A stretch of 34,364 bases of DNA from assembly GCF_913062725.1 (NCBI RefSeq), contig NZ_CAJXWY010000045.1, positions 1 to 34,364 of the forward strand, in the 5' to 3' direction. Positions 24,550 through 34,127 of the stretch are shown piece by piece. Made by a program: the position numbers and the translations under genes. Numbering within the stretch: position 1 is the first letter of the stretch; every line of letters starts with the position of its first letter. Below the pieces are notes generated by a model. That model was given only the letters and a program-made list of their open reading frames with translations. It was not told where the DNA came from and did not search any database. This DNA comes from an uncultured Thiohalocapsa sp. Lineage in GTDB: Bacteria > Pseudomonadota > Gammaproteobacteria > Chromatiales > Chromatiaceae.

Positions 24550-25029
24550 TCAGGCGCGACGCTGCCAGTGCCCGGAACGCCCACCGGCCTTCTCCAACAG
24601 CTGGACCCCCGTCATCACCATCCCGCGATCCACGGCCTTGCACATATCGTAGATCGTGAGCAGCGCCACCTGCACGGCGCACAGGGCCTCCATTTCCACG
24701 CCGGTGCGCGCATTGGTCTCCACCGTGGCGGTACAGCGCACGCCAGACGTTTCCGGCACGGGCTCGAGGGCGACTTCCACCCGCGACAGTGACAAAGGAT
24801 GGCACAGGGGCACCAGGTCCGCGGTGCGCTTGGCGCCCATGATGGCGGCGATGCGAGCCACGCCGAGCACATCGCCCTTGGCGTGTGCGCCGGTTTCGAT
24901 CAGCCGCAGCGTCTGCGGCTGCATCTCGATATAGCCCTCGGCGACGGCCCGGCGCCGGGTGCTGTCTTTGCCACCGACATCCACCATGCGAGCGGCGCCC
25001 TCGGCGTCGAAATGGGTAAGCTCTGACAT
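24550..25029 (-). CDS. moaC: Cyclic pyranopterin monophosphate synthase MoaC
   Basis: A 159-residue MoaC, full length. It contains the active-site stretches [44 protein letters not shown] and [11 protein letters not shown]. MoaC converts the MoaA product into cyclic pyranopterin monophosphate, the first intermediate of molybdenum cofactor synthesis, in the cytosol. The ribosome site CGGAGA is 10 bases from the ATG. No other moa gene lies in the window, so it is not in a moaABCDE operon here. Confidence 0.95.
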   Translation of the reverse strand: MSELTHFDAEGAARMVDVGGKDSTRRRAVAEGYIEMQPQTLRLIETGAHAKGDVLGVARIAAIMGAKRTADLVPLCHPLSLSRVEVALEPVPETSGVRCTATVETNARTGVEMEALCAVQVALLTIYDMCKAVDRGMVMTGVQLLEKAGGRSGHWQRRA

Positions 25030-25127
25030 TGCGTTCTATCTCCGGGCGACGCCGGGGCGTCGCCGCATACCACTAGCTTCTGGACGCCGGCGCCGGCGCC
25101 GGCGCCTTGGAGGGCGGGCACGGGGTA

Positions 25128-26144
25128 CTAACCCACATCCGCAGCACGCCCACTCACACGCAGCAGCCGCCGTGCGTGCTCGATGGCATCGTAATCGCGC
25201 AGGCGGCCGACGTAGACCTTCGCTTGCCCCGCCGGCCGGCGCCGAAAACGTCGGTAAGGCCATAGGTACTGCTCCGGGCAGACCCTGATACAGCGCTCGA
25301 TCCCCAGGTTCAGCGCCGCGGCCGCAGTGGCGTCATCCTCGCTGGCGATGCCATCGGGTGCCGGCAGGCAGTGAATGCGGTAACCCCGCGCCCGCGGCAA
25401 TCGCTCGGCAAACATGAAGATGACCCGTGCGCCGCTTCTGCGTGCCAAGCGGCTCACCAGCACCATGGTCCAAGCCGGCAGACCGCACAACGGCGCGAAG
25501 GCGGCCCCGGTGTCTGCGCGGGGCTCCTGGTCCGGCAGAATACCGGCATACTCGCCGGCGGCGAGGCCCTGGACCAGCGCCCGGACGCCGCGCGCCGTGG
25601 TTGGCGCCAAGCGTGCACCACTGCGCCTGCGAGCCGCCAAAATGAGTTCGTCCAGACACCGCTGCGGCTTGTAAAAAATGGTGGTGGGCCCCTGCGCCGC
25701 GAGATACAGCCCCGCGAGCTCCCAGGCCCCCAGATGCGGCGACAGCACGATGAGGCCGCGACCGTCATCGCGGCGTAACAGCTCGCCGCCGCGCACCTCT
25801 CGAATCAGTCCCAGCGCCTGCGCCGGTGGCCGCAGCCAAAGCCGCCCCATTTCGCAGTAGGTGCGCCCGAAGGCGGCCAGGCTGCGGTTGCGCAGCCGGA
25901 TGAGATCCCGCGTGGCCAGCTGCGGACGATATAGCGTAATGTTGATCAATGCATTACGCCGCTGGCGGTTCGGCGTATGGGCGATACACCAGCCAATCAT
26001 GCCGCCGAGGGCGTGCAGGACCGGTAACGGCCAATGCGCCAGCATCCGTAACAGCCCCTGCAGGTAGCGCTCCTGGCGCGCGCGCCCCCGCCGCCGGGGA
26101 TCGGTGGCCGGGGCACGGGGTAAGATGCTCACCAGGCGCCGCAT
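25128..26144 (-). CDS. LpxL/HtrB-family lipid A acyltransferase
   Basis: A 338-residue member of the LpxL/LpxM/HtrB family. The catalytic HX4E motif is HLGAWE (His137, Glu142), followed by FYKPQR and the LPDQEPR motif (about residue 208). The near N-terminal PLPVLHALGGMIGWCIAHTP is the likely membrane-associating segment. These enzymes add a secondary acyl chain to lipid A at the inner membrane, so the organism makes a Gram-negative envelope. Whether it transfers laurate or myristate cannot be read. The ATG follows AAGGG by about 6 bases. It diverges from the rhodanese gene. The basic C-terminus is somewhat long. Confidence 0.85.
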   Translation of the reverse strand: MRRLVSILPRAPATDPRRRGRARQERYLQGLLRMLAHWPLPVLHALGGMIGWCIAHTPNRQRRNALINITLYRPQLATRDLIRLRNRSLAAFGRTYCEMGRLWLRPPAQALGLIREVRGGELLRRDDGRGLIVLSPHLGAWELAGLYLAAQGPTTIFYKPQRCLDELILAARRRSGARLAPTTARGVRALVQGLAAGEYAGILPDQEPRADTGAAFAPLCGLPAWTMVLVSRLARRSGARVIFMFAERLPRARGYRIHCLPAPDGIASEDDATAAAALNLGIERCIRVCPEQYLWPYRRFRRRPAGQAKVYVGRLRDYDAIEHARRLLRVSGRAADVG

Positions 26145-26275
26145 GAGCGCCCTTGGAGACGCGCCGGGGATGGCGTCGCGGCCGCTGTGAGCATCTCAGG
26201 GCATCGGACGCGCCAGCCCGCTGCTAGACTCAGCTGCAGCCGCCGACCGCGGCCCCACCGCCGGAGATCCGCACC

Positions 26276-26743
26276 ATGACCGAGCCCGATACCGCGCCCA
26301 AGACTGACGGTGGCGCAGCGGCGCAAACACCGAAGGCGCTGAATCCGCAAGCGGCCTACACCCTGTTGCAAGACAACCCGCAGGCTGTGCTCGTGGATAT
26401 CCGCTCCACCATGGAGTATCTCTTCGTCGGCCACCCGAAGGGCGCCGTGCATGTGCCGTGGATCGACGAGCCGGACTGGACCGTCAATCCCGAGTTCATC
26501 ACCGAGATTCGCAAGCTCCTGCTGGGCGGCGCCAGTTGCGCACCCGACGGGCCCTGTGCACCGGTCGTGCTCATCTGCCGCAGTGGCAAGCGTTCGCTGG
26601 AAGCGGGCAAGGCGCTGCTGGCGGCGGGGGTCGGCAGTGTCTATCACGTCGACGAGGGCTTCGAGGGCGAGTTGGATGACGACCACCACCGCAGCACGCT
26701 CGGCGGCTGGCGCTTCCGCGGCCTGCCTTGGGAGCAGTGCTGA
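26276..26743 (+). CDS. Single-domain rhodanese-like sulfurtransferase
   Basis: A 155-residue protein with one rhodanese domain: VLVDIRSTMEYLFVGHPKGA near the start and the active-site loop CRSGKRS with catalytic Cys101. The first 20 residues are a disordered lead. Rhodaneses carry sulfur as a cysteine persulfide and donate it to cyanide or, in vivo, to thiolation and Fe-S related acceptors. It converges with iscR. The ribosome site GGAG lies about 10 bases before the ATG. The context (iscR, cysE and a ttcA-family gene within the window) hints at a sulfur-handling role, but this is inference. Confidence 0.88.
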   Translation: MTEPDTAPKTDGGAAAQTPKALNPQAAYTLLQDNPQAVLVDIRSTMEYLFVGHPKGAVHVPWIDEPDWTVNPEFITEIRKLLLGGASCAPDGPCAPVVLICRSGKRSLEAGKALLAAGVGSVYHVDEGFEGELDDDHHRSTLGGWRFRGLPWEQC

Positions 26744-26812
26744 GTCGCGATACTGCCCGAGCCAGCCGCCGCCGGCGAGACGGGGGGCGAGCGACGGGGC
26801 CACGTTCGCGGA

Positions 26813-27331
26813 TCAGGAGGGCGCATCAGCGATCCGGCGACGCGGGCCGTTCGGCACTTGTACCTGCGGCTGTGGACGGCGCGCCGCCGACTGCGCCGAG
26901 TCGCCCTCGCAGCCACCGCTCTCGCGCTGCGGTCGGCGTTCAACCAGATCCTGCAGGCTGATGTTGGTGAGATAGCCGTGGATGCGCTCGCTCAAGTCCA
27001 CCCAGAGATTGTGGGTCAGGCATGGGCCGCCGTCTTTGCAATCCCCGGCACCGGCGCAGCGGGTCGTGTCCAGATGCTCATCCACCGCGGTGATGACCTC
27101 CGCCACATGGATCGTGCCAGCAGCCCGCGCTAGATGGTAGCCGCCACCGGGGCCGCGCACGCTCGAGACGACGCCACACTTGCGCAGCTTCGCGAACAAT
27201 TGCTCGAGGTAGGACAGCGAGATGCCCTGCCGTTCGGCGATGTCAGCGAGGGCGATGGGGCCACGGCCCTCGTTGATAGCCAGATCGAGAACCGCGGTGA
27301 CCGCATAGCGGCCCTTGGTGGTCAAACGCAC
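26813..27331 (-). CDS. iscR: Rrf2-family Fe-S regulator IscR
   Basis: A 172-residue IscR. Winged-helix N-terminus [19 protein letters not shown]; cluster ligands Cys92, Cys98, Cys104 and His107 in [17 protein letters not shown], at the same positions as E. coli IscR. It binds a [2Fe-2S] cluster and represses Fe-S assembly genes when cluster supply is sufficient. The start is GTG with GGAGG 7 bases upstream. The C-terminal 30 residues are a basic extension. The gene downstream is a convergent rhodanese, so the usual iscS-iscU-iscA genes do not follow. cysE lies just upstream on the same strand, as in some isc clusters. Confidence 0.93.
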   Translation of the reverse strand: MRLTTKGRYAVTAVLDLAINEGRGPIALADIAERQGISLSYLEQLFAKLRKCGVVSSVRGPGGGYHLARAAGTIHVAEVITAVDEHLDTTRCAGAGDCKDGGPCLTHNLWVDLSERIHGYLTNISLQDLVERRPQRESGGCEGDSAQSAARRPQPQVQVPNGPRRRIADAPS

Positions 27332-27366
27332 GGCATATCCTCCCAGGTCGTCGTTCTGTGGCGCGA

Positions 27367-27395
27367 ATCCTACGATAACCGAGCTTGACCATCAA
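27367..27395 (-). promoter_or_regulatory. Probable sigma-70 promoter of iscR
   Basis: On the minus strand TTGATG and TAGGAT are separated by 17 bases, about 36 bases before the GTG start. The spacer contains CTCGGTTAT, resembling the sequence around Rrf2-type operators, so IscR could control its own gene here. Confidence 0.5.
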
Positions 27396-27435
27396 TTTTT
27401 TGTGGCAATGGCGTCGCCACGGCGATGCGCCGCGC

Positions 27436-28296
27436 TCAGCGTTCATTGCCCGCCGCTACTTTGGCCTCCGGCCGCGGCGCAGTCACCGCCTTACCGCCAC
27501 CCGGCGTCGCCGTGGACGCCGTTTGCGCGTCCTGCGGTGCGTCCGGGGTGGCAGGATCGATGCCGCAGCCCTCCAGGTCGCTCAGGTGCTCGAAGTGACG
27601 GGTGATCCCGTGCTCCTCCAGCGCTCGCGACATGGCCTCCATGCGCCGGTCCATGACGTGGATATGGTCCAGCATGCTGTTGATGGCGTTGGCCACAGGA
27701 TCAGGCGCGTCGCGCACGGCGCCATAGGCGTCGAAGCCCATGCGCTTGGCGGTATCGGCACGCCGGCGGGCGGCGGCGTCCACCGCGCGCTCGATGACAC
27801 GTCCGGGCACGCCCACCACCGTCCCCCCCGGTGGCACCGCCTTCACCACCACCGCATTGGAGCCGATGCGCGCGCCATCGCCAATGCTGATGGGCCCGAG
27901 CACCTTCGCGCCGGCGCCCACCACCACGTCGCAACCGAGGGTGGGGTGACGCTTACCCTTCTGCCAGGTGGTGCCGCCCAGGGTGACACCATGGTACAGC
28001 GTACAGTCGTCGCCGATGATCGCGGTCTCGCCGATCACCACACCCATACCGTGGTCGATGAACAAGCGTCTGCCGATGACGGCGCCGGGATGGATCTCGA
28101 TGCCCGTGAACAGCCGCGCGGCATTGGATATCACCCTGGCAGGCCATTTGAAGCTGCGCTGCCACAGCGCATGACTGAGCCGGTGCATCATCACCGCATG
28201 CAGCCCCGGATAGGTGGTGAGGATTTCGAAGGTGTTGCGCGCCGCGGGATCGCGGTCGAACACGCAGTTGATATCTTCCCGTAACCTGCCGAACAT
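27436..28296 (-). CDS. cysE: Serine O-acetyltransferase CysE
   Basis: A 286-residue protein of the left-handed beta-helix acyltransferase class. An N-terminal helical part ([20 protein letters not shown]) is followed by hexapeptide repeats with the catalytic His/Asp region [19 protein letters not shown] and [10 protein letters not shown]. CysE makes O-acetylserine, the precursor of cysteine, from serine and acetyl-CoA. The chosen ATG ([10 protein letters not shown]) fits the family; the frame is open far upstream but overlaps the next gene. The ~100-residue C-terminal extension after the hexapeptide domain is Ala/Pro-rich at its end. It sits 104 bases upstream of iscR, the arrangement known from cysE2-iscR isc clusters. 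Confidence 0.9.
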   Translation of the reverse strand: MFGRLREDINCVFDRDPAARNTFEILTTYPGLHAVMMHRLSHALWQRSFKWPARVISNAARLFTGIEIHPGAVIGRRLFIDHGMGVVIGETAIIGDDCTLYHGVTLGGTTWQKGKRHPTLGCDVVVGAGAKVLGPISIGDGARIGSNAVVVKAVPPGGTVVGVPGRVIERAVDAAARRRADTAKRMGFDAYGAVRDAPDPVANAINSMLDHIHVMDRRMEAMSRALEEHGITRHFEHLSDLEGCGIDPATPDAPQDAQTASTATPGGGKAVTAPRPEAKVAAGNER

Positions 28297-28367
28297 GGTG
28301 CTGCTCCATTGGGGCATCGCCGCGGCTGCGCCGATGCGCCGGGACGACTGAAAACCGCGCGCCAGGC

Positions 28368-29279
28368 TCAGCGATCGGCACCGAGCTCCTCGATGCGATA
28401 GCCGCGCGGATAGCTCCGATGCCGCTGCCGGGTCAGGAGCCGCGGTCTGCGCCGCGGCGGCAGGCGCCGTAACACCCAACGCCGCATGGCCATGCCGCCG
28501 AGCACCAGCCTGCGCACAGGCGCCGGCGCCGGATCGAACCCCACCGCCTGCAGCATGGGGGCGTCCAGCAGTGCATGCATCAGCGGCGCCGCCACGGGCC
28601 AGAGCGGACGCGGCAAAAACCAGCCGAGCATCAAATTGCGGGTTGCCGTCGCTAATGCTTCATTGTGCTCGCTGTAGCGAAAGTGCGCGCGCTCGAACTC
28701 GACATTGAACCGTTCCAGCTCGGCGTAATCCGCCGGGATGTGGCGGATACCCATGCGCGCGCCGATGCGCCGCCAGACATGGAAGGTCGCGAGCCGCTCG
28801 CCCGCACTCAGGCGCCGCCAACCAAAGCGTGCATTCCAGCGAATGGGCTCGAAGACGAAGGTACTGAGGGTGTAGAGATACTCGTCCTGCGCGATGGCGT
28901 AGCGCCCGTGCTGTTGATTCATGCGTCGCAGCGCCGCCCGCCCACGGGGATGATCCACGCCATTTTCCTGGATTTCCGCCAGGATCAGCGCCGTGTCGTC
29001 ATAGCGCTTCTGGGTGCGACGGATCAGCTCATCGGTCTCCACCAACAGCGGCGTGCCCTTGGCAACGGCGAACGTTCGCAGCAGGGCCAATTCCAGCGCG
29101 CGGGTGGTATCCCACGGAAACTCGCAGCTCGCGAGCAAGAAGCCGATTTGCTCGCAGTCGGCCTCCGGGTCCAGCGTCGCGATGTAGCGGGCGCGGGCAA
29201 AGCGATCTGCGGGTGCCAGAATCTCAGCCGGAACCAGACTGGCAAGGAACGGCGGCTCGCCGTGGTGCTGCGGGGTCAT
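28368..29279 (-). CDS. DUF2236 / MpaB-family oxygenase-like protein
   Basis: A 303-residue protein. The core, with [34 protein letters not shown], then [20 protein letters not shown] and [12 protein letters not shown], matches the DUF2236 group related to the rubber oxygenase/MpaB heme proteins. The conserved His and Arg residues in this core are those expected to contact heme in the family. Its substrate here is unknown. The ATG of [10 protein letters not shown] is chosen; a longer frame of 27 codons is open upstream without support. The C-terminus is strongly basic. Confidence 0.7.
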   Translation of the reverse strand: MTPQHHGEPPFLASLVPAEILAPADRFARARYIATLDPEADCEQIGFLLASCEFPWDTTRALELALLRTFAVAKGTPLLVETDELIRRTQKRYDDTALILAEIQENGVDHPRGRAALRRMNQQHGRYAIAQDEYLYTLSTFVFEPIRWNARFGWRRLSAGERLATFHVWRRIGARMGIRHIPADYAELERFNVEFERAHFRYSEHNEALATATRNLMLGWFLPRPLWPVAAPLMHALLDAPMLQAVGFDPAPAPVRRLVLGGMAMRRWVLRRLPPRRRPRLLTRQRHRSYPRGYRIEELGADR

Positions 29280-29334
29280 GCGCACTCCGGTCGTTGGGTG
29301 ATCAGCGCGAACCGCTCCCGGCTGTCGCGGGCAT

Positions 29335-29826
29335 CTACCAAAGCTTGACTGCGGAGACAATGAGGCTACCCACGATGGTGATGAACCCGATCAGCCACAG
29401 GAAGTGACGATCGTGACGGCGGATCATCTCGTCGAAGCGCTTGTCCACTTGCTCGAAGCGCTTGTCCACCTGCTCGAAGCGTTTCTCCATCTGCTCGAAG
29501 CGTTTGTCCACCTGCTCGAAGCGCTTGTCCACCTGCTCGAAGCGCTTGTCGACCTGCTCGAAGCGATCCAGCATGTCCCGACGCAGTTCCTGATGACGCT
29601 GCTCGGCGAGCTCGAAGCGCTTGTCGACTTGGGCGAAGCGCTCGTCCATGCGCACAAAGCCTTCCCGTATCAGCTCACGCTGATGCCTGAGCTCTTCCTC
29701 GACCCGCACCATACGCTCGCGCAGCTCGATCTCGTAGACCGCCGGCGGTTTGCCGAGGCTCTGCTCGGCGAGCCAATCCGCCATGTTGGCTTTGATGAAA
29801 TCGATGTCTTCTTGGGTCAGCGTCAT
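29335..29826 (-). CDS. Coiled-coil protein with tandem heptads and a C-terminal membrane anchor
   Basis: A 163-residue protein. After an N-terminal acidic helix (MTLTQEDIDFIKANMADWLA) it is almost all coiled coil. It includes seven successive seven-residue units beginning RF (RFEQVDK type, residues 88-136) and ends in a transmembrane segment (FLWLIGFITIVGSLIVSAV, 142-160). It resembles DUF1640-like or Bdr-like coiled-coil membrane proteins; function is unknown. It is likely an oligomer anchored to the inner membrane with the coil in the cytosol. An in-frame TTG lies four codons upstream of the chosen ATG. The repeat number may vary between strains because the DNA repeats are nearly identical. 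Confidence 0.7.
   Translation of the reverse strand: MTLTQEDIDFIKANMADWLAEQSLGKPPAVYEIELRERMVRVEEELRHQRELIREGFVRMDERFAQVDKRFELAEQRHQELRRDMLDRFEQVDKRFEQVDKRFEQVDKRFEQMEKRFEQVDKRFEQVDKRFDEMIRRHDRHFLWLIGFITIVGSLIVSAVKLW
29419..29565 (-). repeat. Seven tandem 21-bp units inside the coiled-coil gene
   Basis: Near-identical 21-base units, each encoding one heptad such as RFEQVDK; on the plus strand the unit contains CTTGTCCACCTGCTCGAAGC. One unit reads RFEQMEK and the last drifts to RFDEMIR. The structure is prone to slippage. Confidence 0.85.
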
Positions 29827-30089
29827 GGCTGGAGACAACTTCGCTCGCGCATTGCCGTCGCTCTGGGCCCGTCACACTTGCGTGGCCGCTCTTGCGGGTC
29901 AAGAAAGGTGGGTGGCGGGGCACTCCGTAGAGACGTTCCCGTCGGCGTTACGCCAGCATCCCTGCGCTCGAGACTACCGCCGCCTGACCCACTGCGCCTG
30001 AGGGCGGACAATTGATTGGCGAGCAGTATATCAGGCGTTGACCTGAGCCGGCCGTCATGGGGCCGTCACGCCGCCCGGCGCTCGGCCCA

Positions 30090-33000
30090 TTACAGCCCCA
30101 GCGCCCGCCAGCGCGCCTGGACACGCTTGACCGACACCGGATAGGCGGTGCCGAGTTGCTGCGCAAACAGGGACACGCGCAGTTCCTCCAGCATCCAGCG
30201 AATCTCCTCCAGTCTGGGGTCGTCGCGCTCGGCGGCGCGGGCGGCGGCCTGGCGCTCGGCGAGCTGGTGCAGCAGCGGGTTGAGTTCCGCCAAGCGCTGC
30301 TGATCCCGGCCCGCGGCATGGACAAGCTTTTCGGTACGCTGCTCGGCCGCTTTGAGGTAGCGCGGATAGTCCTTCAGGCGCTCGAAGGGCACCTGCTGCA
30401 GGAAGCCGCGGAACACCAGCGCATCCAACTGGGCGCGCAGGTCCAGCACCGAGGGCATCCAGTTGATCTGGGTGATGCCGGCGAGGCGCTTGCGCAGGTC
30501 CTGATAGACCCCCAGGATGCGCCCCGCCAGGTCGCAGACCTCGTTGGCCGTTGGCGGGAGCCGGCCCTTGCAAGCCGCAAGCCGCGCCGCGAAGGCGGCC
30601 TGATCGCGGATGGGCGGCTGCCCCTCGGTGAAAGTGAGATCAACGATGAGCGCCGTCAGCTCATCGGCCAGGTCCGGCGGCGCGCCGGTCTTGGGGCCCT
30701 TATGGGCGCCGGCGGCGGGATCAGGCGCCTTGGCGTATTGCAGCCGCATCCGGTCCAGCCCCGGCAGGCTGCGCCGGAGCGTGCGCATTTCCTGTGCCAG
30801 CGTCAGCATGATGAGCCGCCGCAGCCCCGCGCGCATGGCCTGCGCGGCGCCGTGCGCCGAATCCAGCACGGCGATGGCGACACTGTCCCCCTGATCCACC
30901 AGCGCGGGGTAGCCGCGCAGGCGAATGCCCGCCTGGGTGCGGTCGATATGCTCCGGGAGGCCGCCGAAGTCCCAGCGAGTGATGCCGGTGCGCTCCAGGC
31001 CGCCCGTGTCTGCCCGGGACTCAGGGGCGGCGGCGGCCGCGTCGCCGTGCCGGCGCTTGAGTGCCACCAGGTCCTCGCCGGTCGCCACCGCGCGGCCGTC
31101 GGCATCCACCAGCCGCACCTTCATGCGCAGGTGCCCGGGCAGCGCTGACAGGTCCCAGGCGTCTTCCGGTACATGCACGCCGAACAGCGCTTTCAGCGCC
31201 TCGGCGACGGCCTGGAGCAGGGGGCGGTCAGAAGGCTGGAGCCTGGCCGCGATGCGCTCGGCGGTCTCCGGGATGGGCACGAAGGCCTTGCGGATGGACT
31301 TCGGCAACGCCCGCAGCATGGCGGTGATGCGCTCGGCGAGCAGGCCCGGCACCAGCCAGTCGAGTCGCTCCGGGGCCACCTGGTTCACCAGCGCCAGCGG
31401 CAGCACCAGGGTGACGCCGTCGGCATGATGGCCGGGGTCGAAGTGGTATTGCAGCGGCAGATCGGTGGCGCCGACCCGCAGGCTGTCGGGGTAGCGCTCG
31501 TGGGTGATCTCGGCGGCGTCGCGGGCGAGCACGTCCGCCAGGCGCATGTGCAGCAGCTTCGGCTCCCGCTTGGTGGCCTTGCGCAACCATTGCTCGAACT
31601 GGGGCTTGGCGTAGATGCCGGGCGGTACCCGCTGGCTGTAGAAGGCGTAGATAGCCTCCTCGTCCACCAGGATGTCCCGCCGGCGGGACTTGGCCTCCAG
31701 CTGGTGGACGGACTCGATGAGTGCCTGGTTGTGGCGCCAAAAGGGGGCGCGGGTGTCGAAGTCGCCCTCGGCGAGGCCGAAGCGCAGGAACACCTCCCGG
31801 GACTCCGCCGGATTGATGGGCCCGTAGTTGACCCGCCGGCGCGCGGCCAAGGTGACGCCGAACAGGGTGACGGTTTCGAAGGCGGCCACCTGGCCGCGCC
31901 TGGACTGCCAGTGCGGCTCGGCGTAGCTGCGCTTCAACAGGTGTGCGCCGGCGTCCTCGATCCAGCCCGGCTGCACCCGGGCGACGATGCGCCCGTAGTC
32001 GCGGGTGGTTTCCACGCGCTCGGCGCAGATGATCCACTTCGGACCCGCCTTGAACAGCCCGGAGCTCGGGTGGATGTAAAAACGCCCACCGCGGGCGCCG
32101 AGGTATTCGCGCTGCTCGTCCTTGAGGCCGATGTTGCTGAGCAGCCCCGTCAGCAGGGCGCGGTGGATCTCCTCGAAGGTGCCCGCGGCGGCGTTCGGCT
32201 TGTGGCCCAGCGCCTGCATCTGCTCCTGCAGCTGGCCGTGCACATCGCGCCACTCCTGCACCCGGTTCCAGGACAGGAAGTGCTGCCGGCACAGTTGCTG
32301 GAACTTGCGTTTGGACAGATGCCTGCGCTCCTGCTCCAGAAATGTCCAGAGATTGAGGTAAGCCAGGAAATCCGAGTCTGGATGATTGAAGGTGGCGTGG
32401 ATCTCGTCGGCGGACTGGCGCTGTTCCATGGGCCGCTCGCGCGGGTCCTGCACCGCCAGTGCGGCGGCGATGATCAGCATCTCGGCCAGGCACTTGTGCG
32501 CCGCCGCCGCCAGCAGCATGCGGCCGATGCGCGGGTCCACCGGCAGGCGCGCGAGCTGCTTGCCCAAGTCCGTCAGCCGGCCCTGCCCATCCAGCGCCGC
32601 CAGTTCCTCGAGCGTGCGGTAGCCGTCGGCGATGAGCTTGGCATCCGGCGGATCGATGAACGGGAAGGTCTCGATGTCGCCGAAGCCCAAGAGCTTCATC
32701 TGCAGAATCACCGCCGCCAGGTTGGTGCGGCGGATCTCGGGCTCGGTGTGCTCGGCGCGGGCCTGGAAATTGTCCGCGTCGTAGAGGCGGATACAGACGC
32801 CGGCGGCGACGCGCCCGCAGCGGCCCTTGCGCTGGTCGGCGCTGGCCCGACTCACCCGCTCCACGGGCAGCCGCTGGACTTTGCTGCGATGGCTGTAGCG
32901 GCTGATGCGCGCGAAGCCCGGATCCACCACGTAGTGAATGCCGGGCACGGTGAGTGAGGTCTCGGCGACGTTGGTCGACAGCACCACCCGTCGGCGCCCG

Positions 33001-34127
33001 TGGGGCTTGAACACCCGGGCCTGCTCCGCAGGGCCCTGGCGGGCATACAGCGGCAGCACCTCGGTGCTCGGCGGGTGGTGCTTGCGCAGGGTCTCCGCGG
33101 TCTCGCGGATCTCCCGCTCGCCGGAGAGGAACACCAGCACGTCGCCCCGGCCCTCCCGGGCCAGCTCCGCCACGGCATCGGAGATGGCTTGCTGCATGCT
33201 GTCGTCGCGCTCGCCGGCGGAGGGCTCCTCCGGCGGGCGGTAGCGCACCTCCACCGGATAGGTCCGGCCGCTGATCTCGATGATGGGCGCGGGCTTGCCG
33301 TGGGCGTCGGCGAAGTGCCGGGCGAAGCGTTCCGGGTCGATGGTCGCCGAGGTCACGATGAGCTTGAGGTCCGGGCGCTGCGGCAGCAGCTGCTGCAGGT
33401 AGCCCAGCAGGAAATCGATGTTGAGACTGCGCTCGTGGGCTTCATCGATGATCAGGGTGTCGTAGTCCAGCAACAGACGGTCCTGCTGCAGCTCCGCGAG
33501 CAGGATGCCGTCGGTCATGAGCTTGACCGAGGTCTCCGGGTGGACCCGGTCGTGAAAGCGGACCTTGTAGCCGACGGTGGTCCCGAGCGCCGTGCCCAGC
33601 TCCTGCGAGACCCGGCTCGCCAGGCTGCGGGCGGCGATGCGCCGGGGCTGGGTGTGGCCGATGCGCCCGAAGATGCCGCGGCCGGCGCCGCCCTCCCCCA
33701 GGCCGAACGTCGGGTCCAGGCACAGCTTGGGCAGCTGCGTGGACTTGCCGGAGCCGGTCTCGCCGCAGAGCACCACCACCTGGTTGTCCCGGATCAGCCG
33801 CGCCACTTCGTCCCGGCGCTCGCTCACCGGCAGCGCCGGTGGATAGGTCACCATCGGCACCGCGGCGCGGCGACTCGCCACCGTCGCCTGGGAGATCGCC
33901 AGGGACTGCGCGACCTTACCGAGACCGCGGTCCACCGGCAGTCCCTGCTCGGCGCGCCGACGCAGCCCGCGCAGGCGCCGGTGCAGGGCTTGGCGATCGC
34001 GCAGCAGACAGCCCTGGAGATCGGCGTCGGTCACGCGGCGGGCGGACGCAGGCTGCTGCCCGGGCTGGTCGGCATGCGCGGCGACGGACGCCGCCCGGCT
34101 GTCGTCGCTTCGTTCTGGCGTTGTCAT
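30090..34127 (-). CDS. hrpA: DEAH-box ATP-dependent RNA helicase HrpA
   Basis: A 1345-residue protein, close to the ~1300 residues of E. coli HrpA. Walker A CGETGSGKSTQLP (121-133), DEAH box IIDEAHERSLNIDF (about 230), SAT motif VTSATIDPERFA, motif VI QRKGRCGRVAAG, then the HA2/ratchet region, the OB-fold and the long DUF3418 C-terminal domain characteristic of bacterial HrpA. HrpA is an RNA helicase linked to mRNA processing and rescue of stalled or collided ribosomes. No clear ribosome site precedes the ATG, but no better start is obvious. It is single and full length. Confidence 0.95.
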   Translation of the reverse strand: MTTPERSDDSRAASVAAHADQPGQQPASARRVTDADLQGCLLRDRQALHRRLRGLRRRAEQGLPVDRGLGKVAQSLAISQATVASRRAAVPMVTYPPALPVSERRDEVARLIRDNQVVVLCGETGSGKSTQLPKLCLDPTFGLGEGGAGRGIFGRIGHTQPRRIAARSLASRVSQELGTALGTTVGYKVRFHDRVHPETSVKLMTDGILLAELQQDRLLLDYDTLIIDEAHERSLNIDFLLGYLQQLLPQRPDLKLIVTSATIDPERFARHFADAHGKPAPIIEISGRTYPVEVRYRPPEEPSAGERDDSMQQAISDAVAELAREGRGDVLVFLSGEREIRETAETLRKHHPPSTEVLPLYARQGPAEQARVFKPHGRRRVVLSTNVAETSLTVPGIHYVVDPGFARISRYSHRSKVQRLPVERVSRASADQRKGRCGRVAAGVCIRLYDADNFQARAEHTEPEIRRTNLAAVILQMKLLGFGDIETFPFIDPPDAKLIADGYRTLEELAALDGQGRLTDLGKQLARLPVDPRIGRMLLAAAAHKCLAEMLIIAAALAVQDPRERPMEQRQSADEIHATFNHPDSDFLAYLNLWTFLEQERRHLSKRKFQQLCRQHFLSWNRVQEWRDVHGQLQEQMQALGHKPNAAAGTFEEIHRALLTGLLSNIGLKDEQREYLGARGGRFYIHPSSGLFKAGPKWIICAERVETTRDYGRIVARVQPGWIEDAGAHLLKRSYAEPHWQSRRGQVAAFETVTLFGVTLAARRRVNYGPINPAESREVFLRFGLAEGDFDTRAPFWRHNQALIESVHQLEAKSRRRDILVDEEAIYAFYSQRVPPGIYAKPQFEQWLRKATKREPKLLHMRLADVLARDAAEITHERYPDSLRVGATDLPLQYHFDPGHHADGVTLVLPLALVNQVAPERLDWLVPGLLAERITAMLRALPKSIRKAFVPIPETAERIAARLQPSDRPLLQAVAEALKALFGVHVPEDAWDLSALPGHLRMKVRLVDADGRAVATGEDLVALKRRHGDAAAAAPESRADTGGLERTGITRWDFGGLPEHIDRTQAGIRLRGYPALVDQGDSVAIAVLDSAHGAAQAMRAGLRRLIMLTLAQEMRTLRRSLPGLDRMRLQYAKAPDPAAGAHKGPKTGAPPDLADELTALIVDLTFTEGQPPIRDQAAFAARLAACKGRLPPTANEVCDLAGRILGVYQDLRKRLAGITQINWMPSVLDLRAQLDALVFRGFLQQVPFERLKDYPRYLKAAEQRTEKLVHAAGRDQQRLAELNPLLHQLAERQAAARAAERDDPRLEEIRWMLEELRVSLFAQQLGTAYPVSVKRVQARWRALGL

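Noticed and set aside
27390..27435. Possible terminator between cysE and iscR (T-run at 27395-27400)
   Set aside because: On the minus strand, where the genes lie, the run is of A residues, and only a 5-bp stem precedes it; it does not fit a terminator in either direction.
29404..30015. Plus-strand frame with HLLEALV repeats opposite the coiled-coil gene
   Set aside because: The repeats are the complement of the heptad units; the minus-strand protein has sensible N-terminal, coil and membrane parts.
31173..32957. 594-residue plus-strand open frame inside hrpA
   Set aside because: Antisense of HrpA motifs; long antisense frames are common at this GC content.
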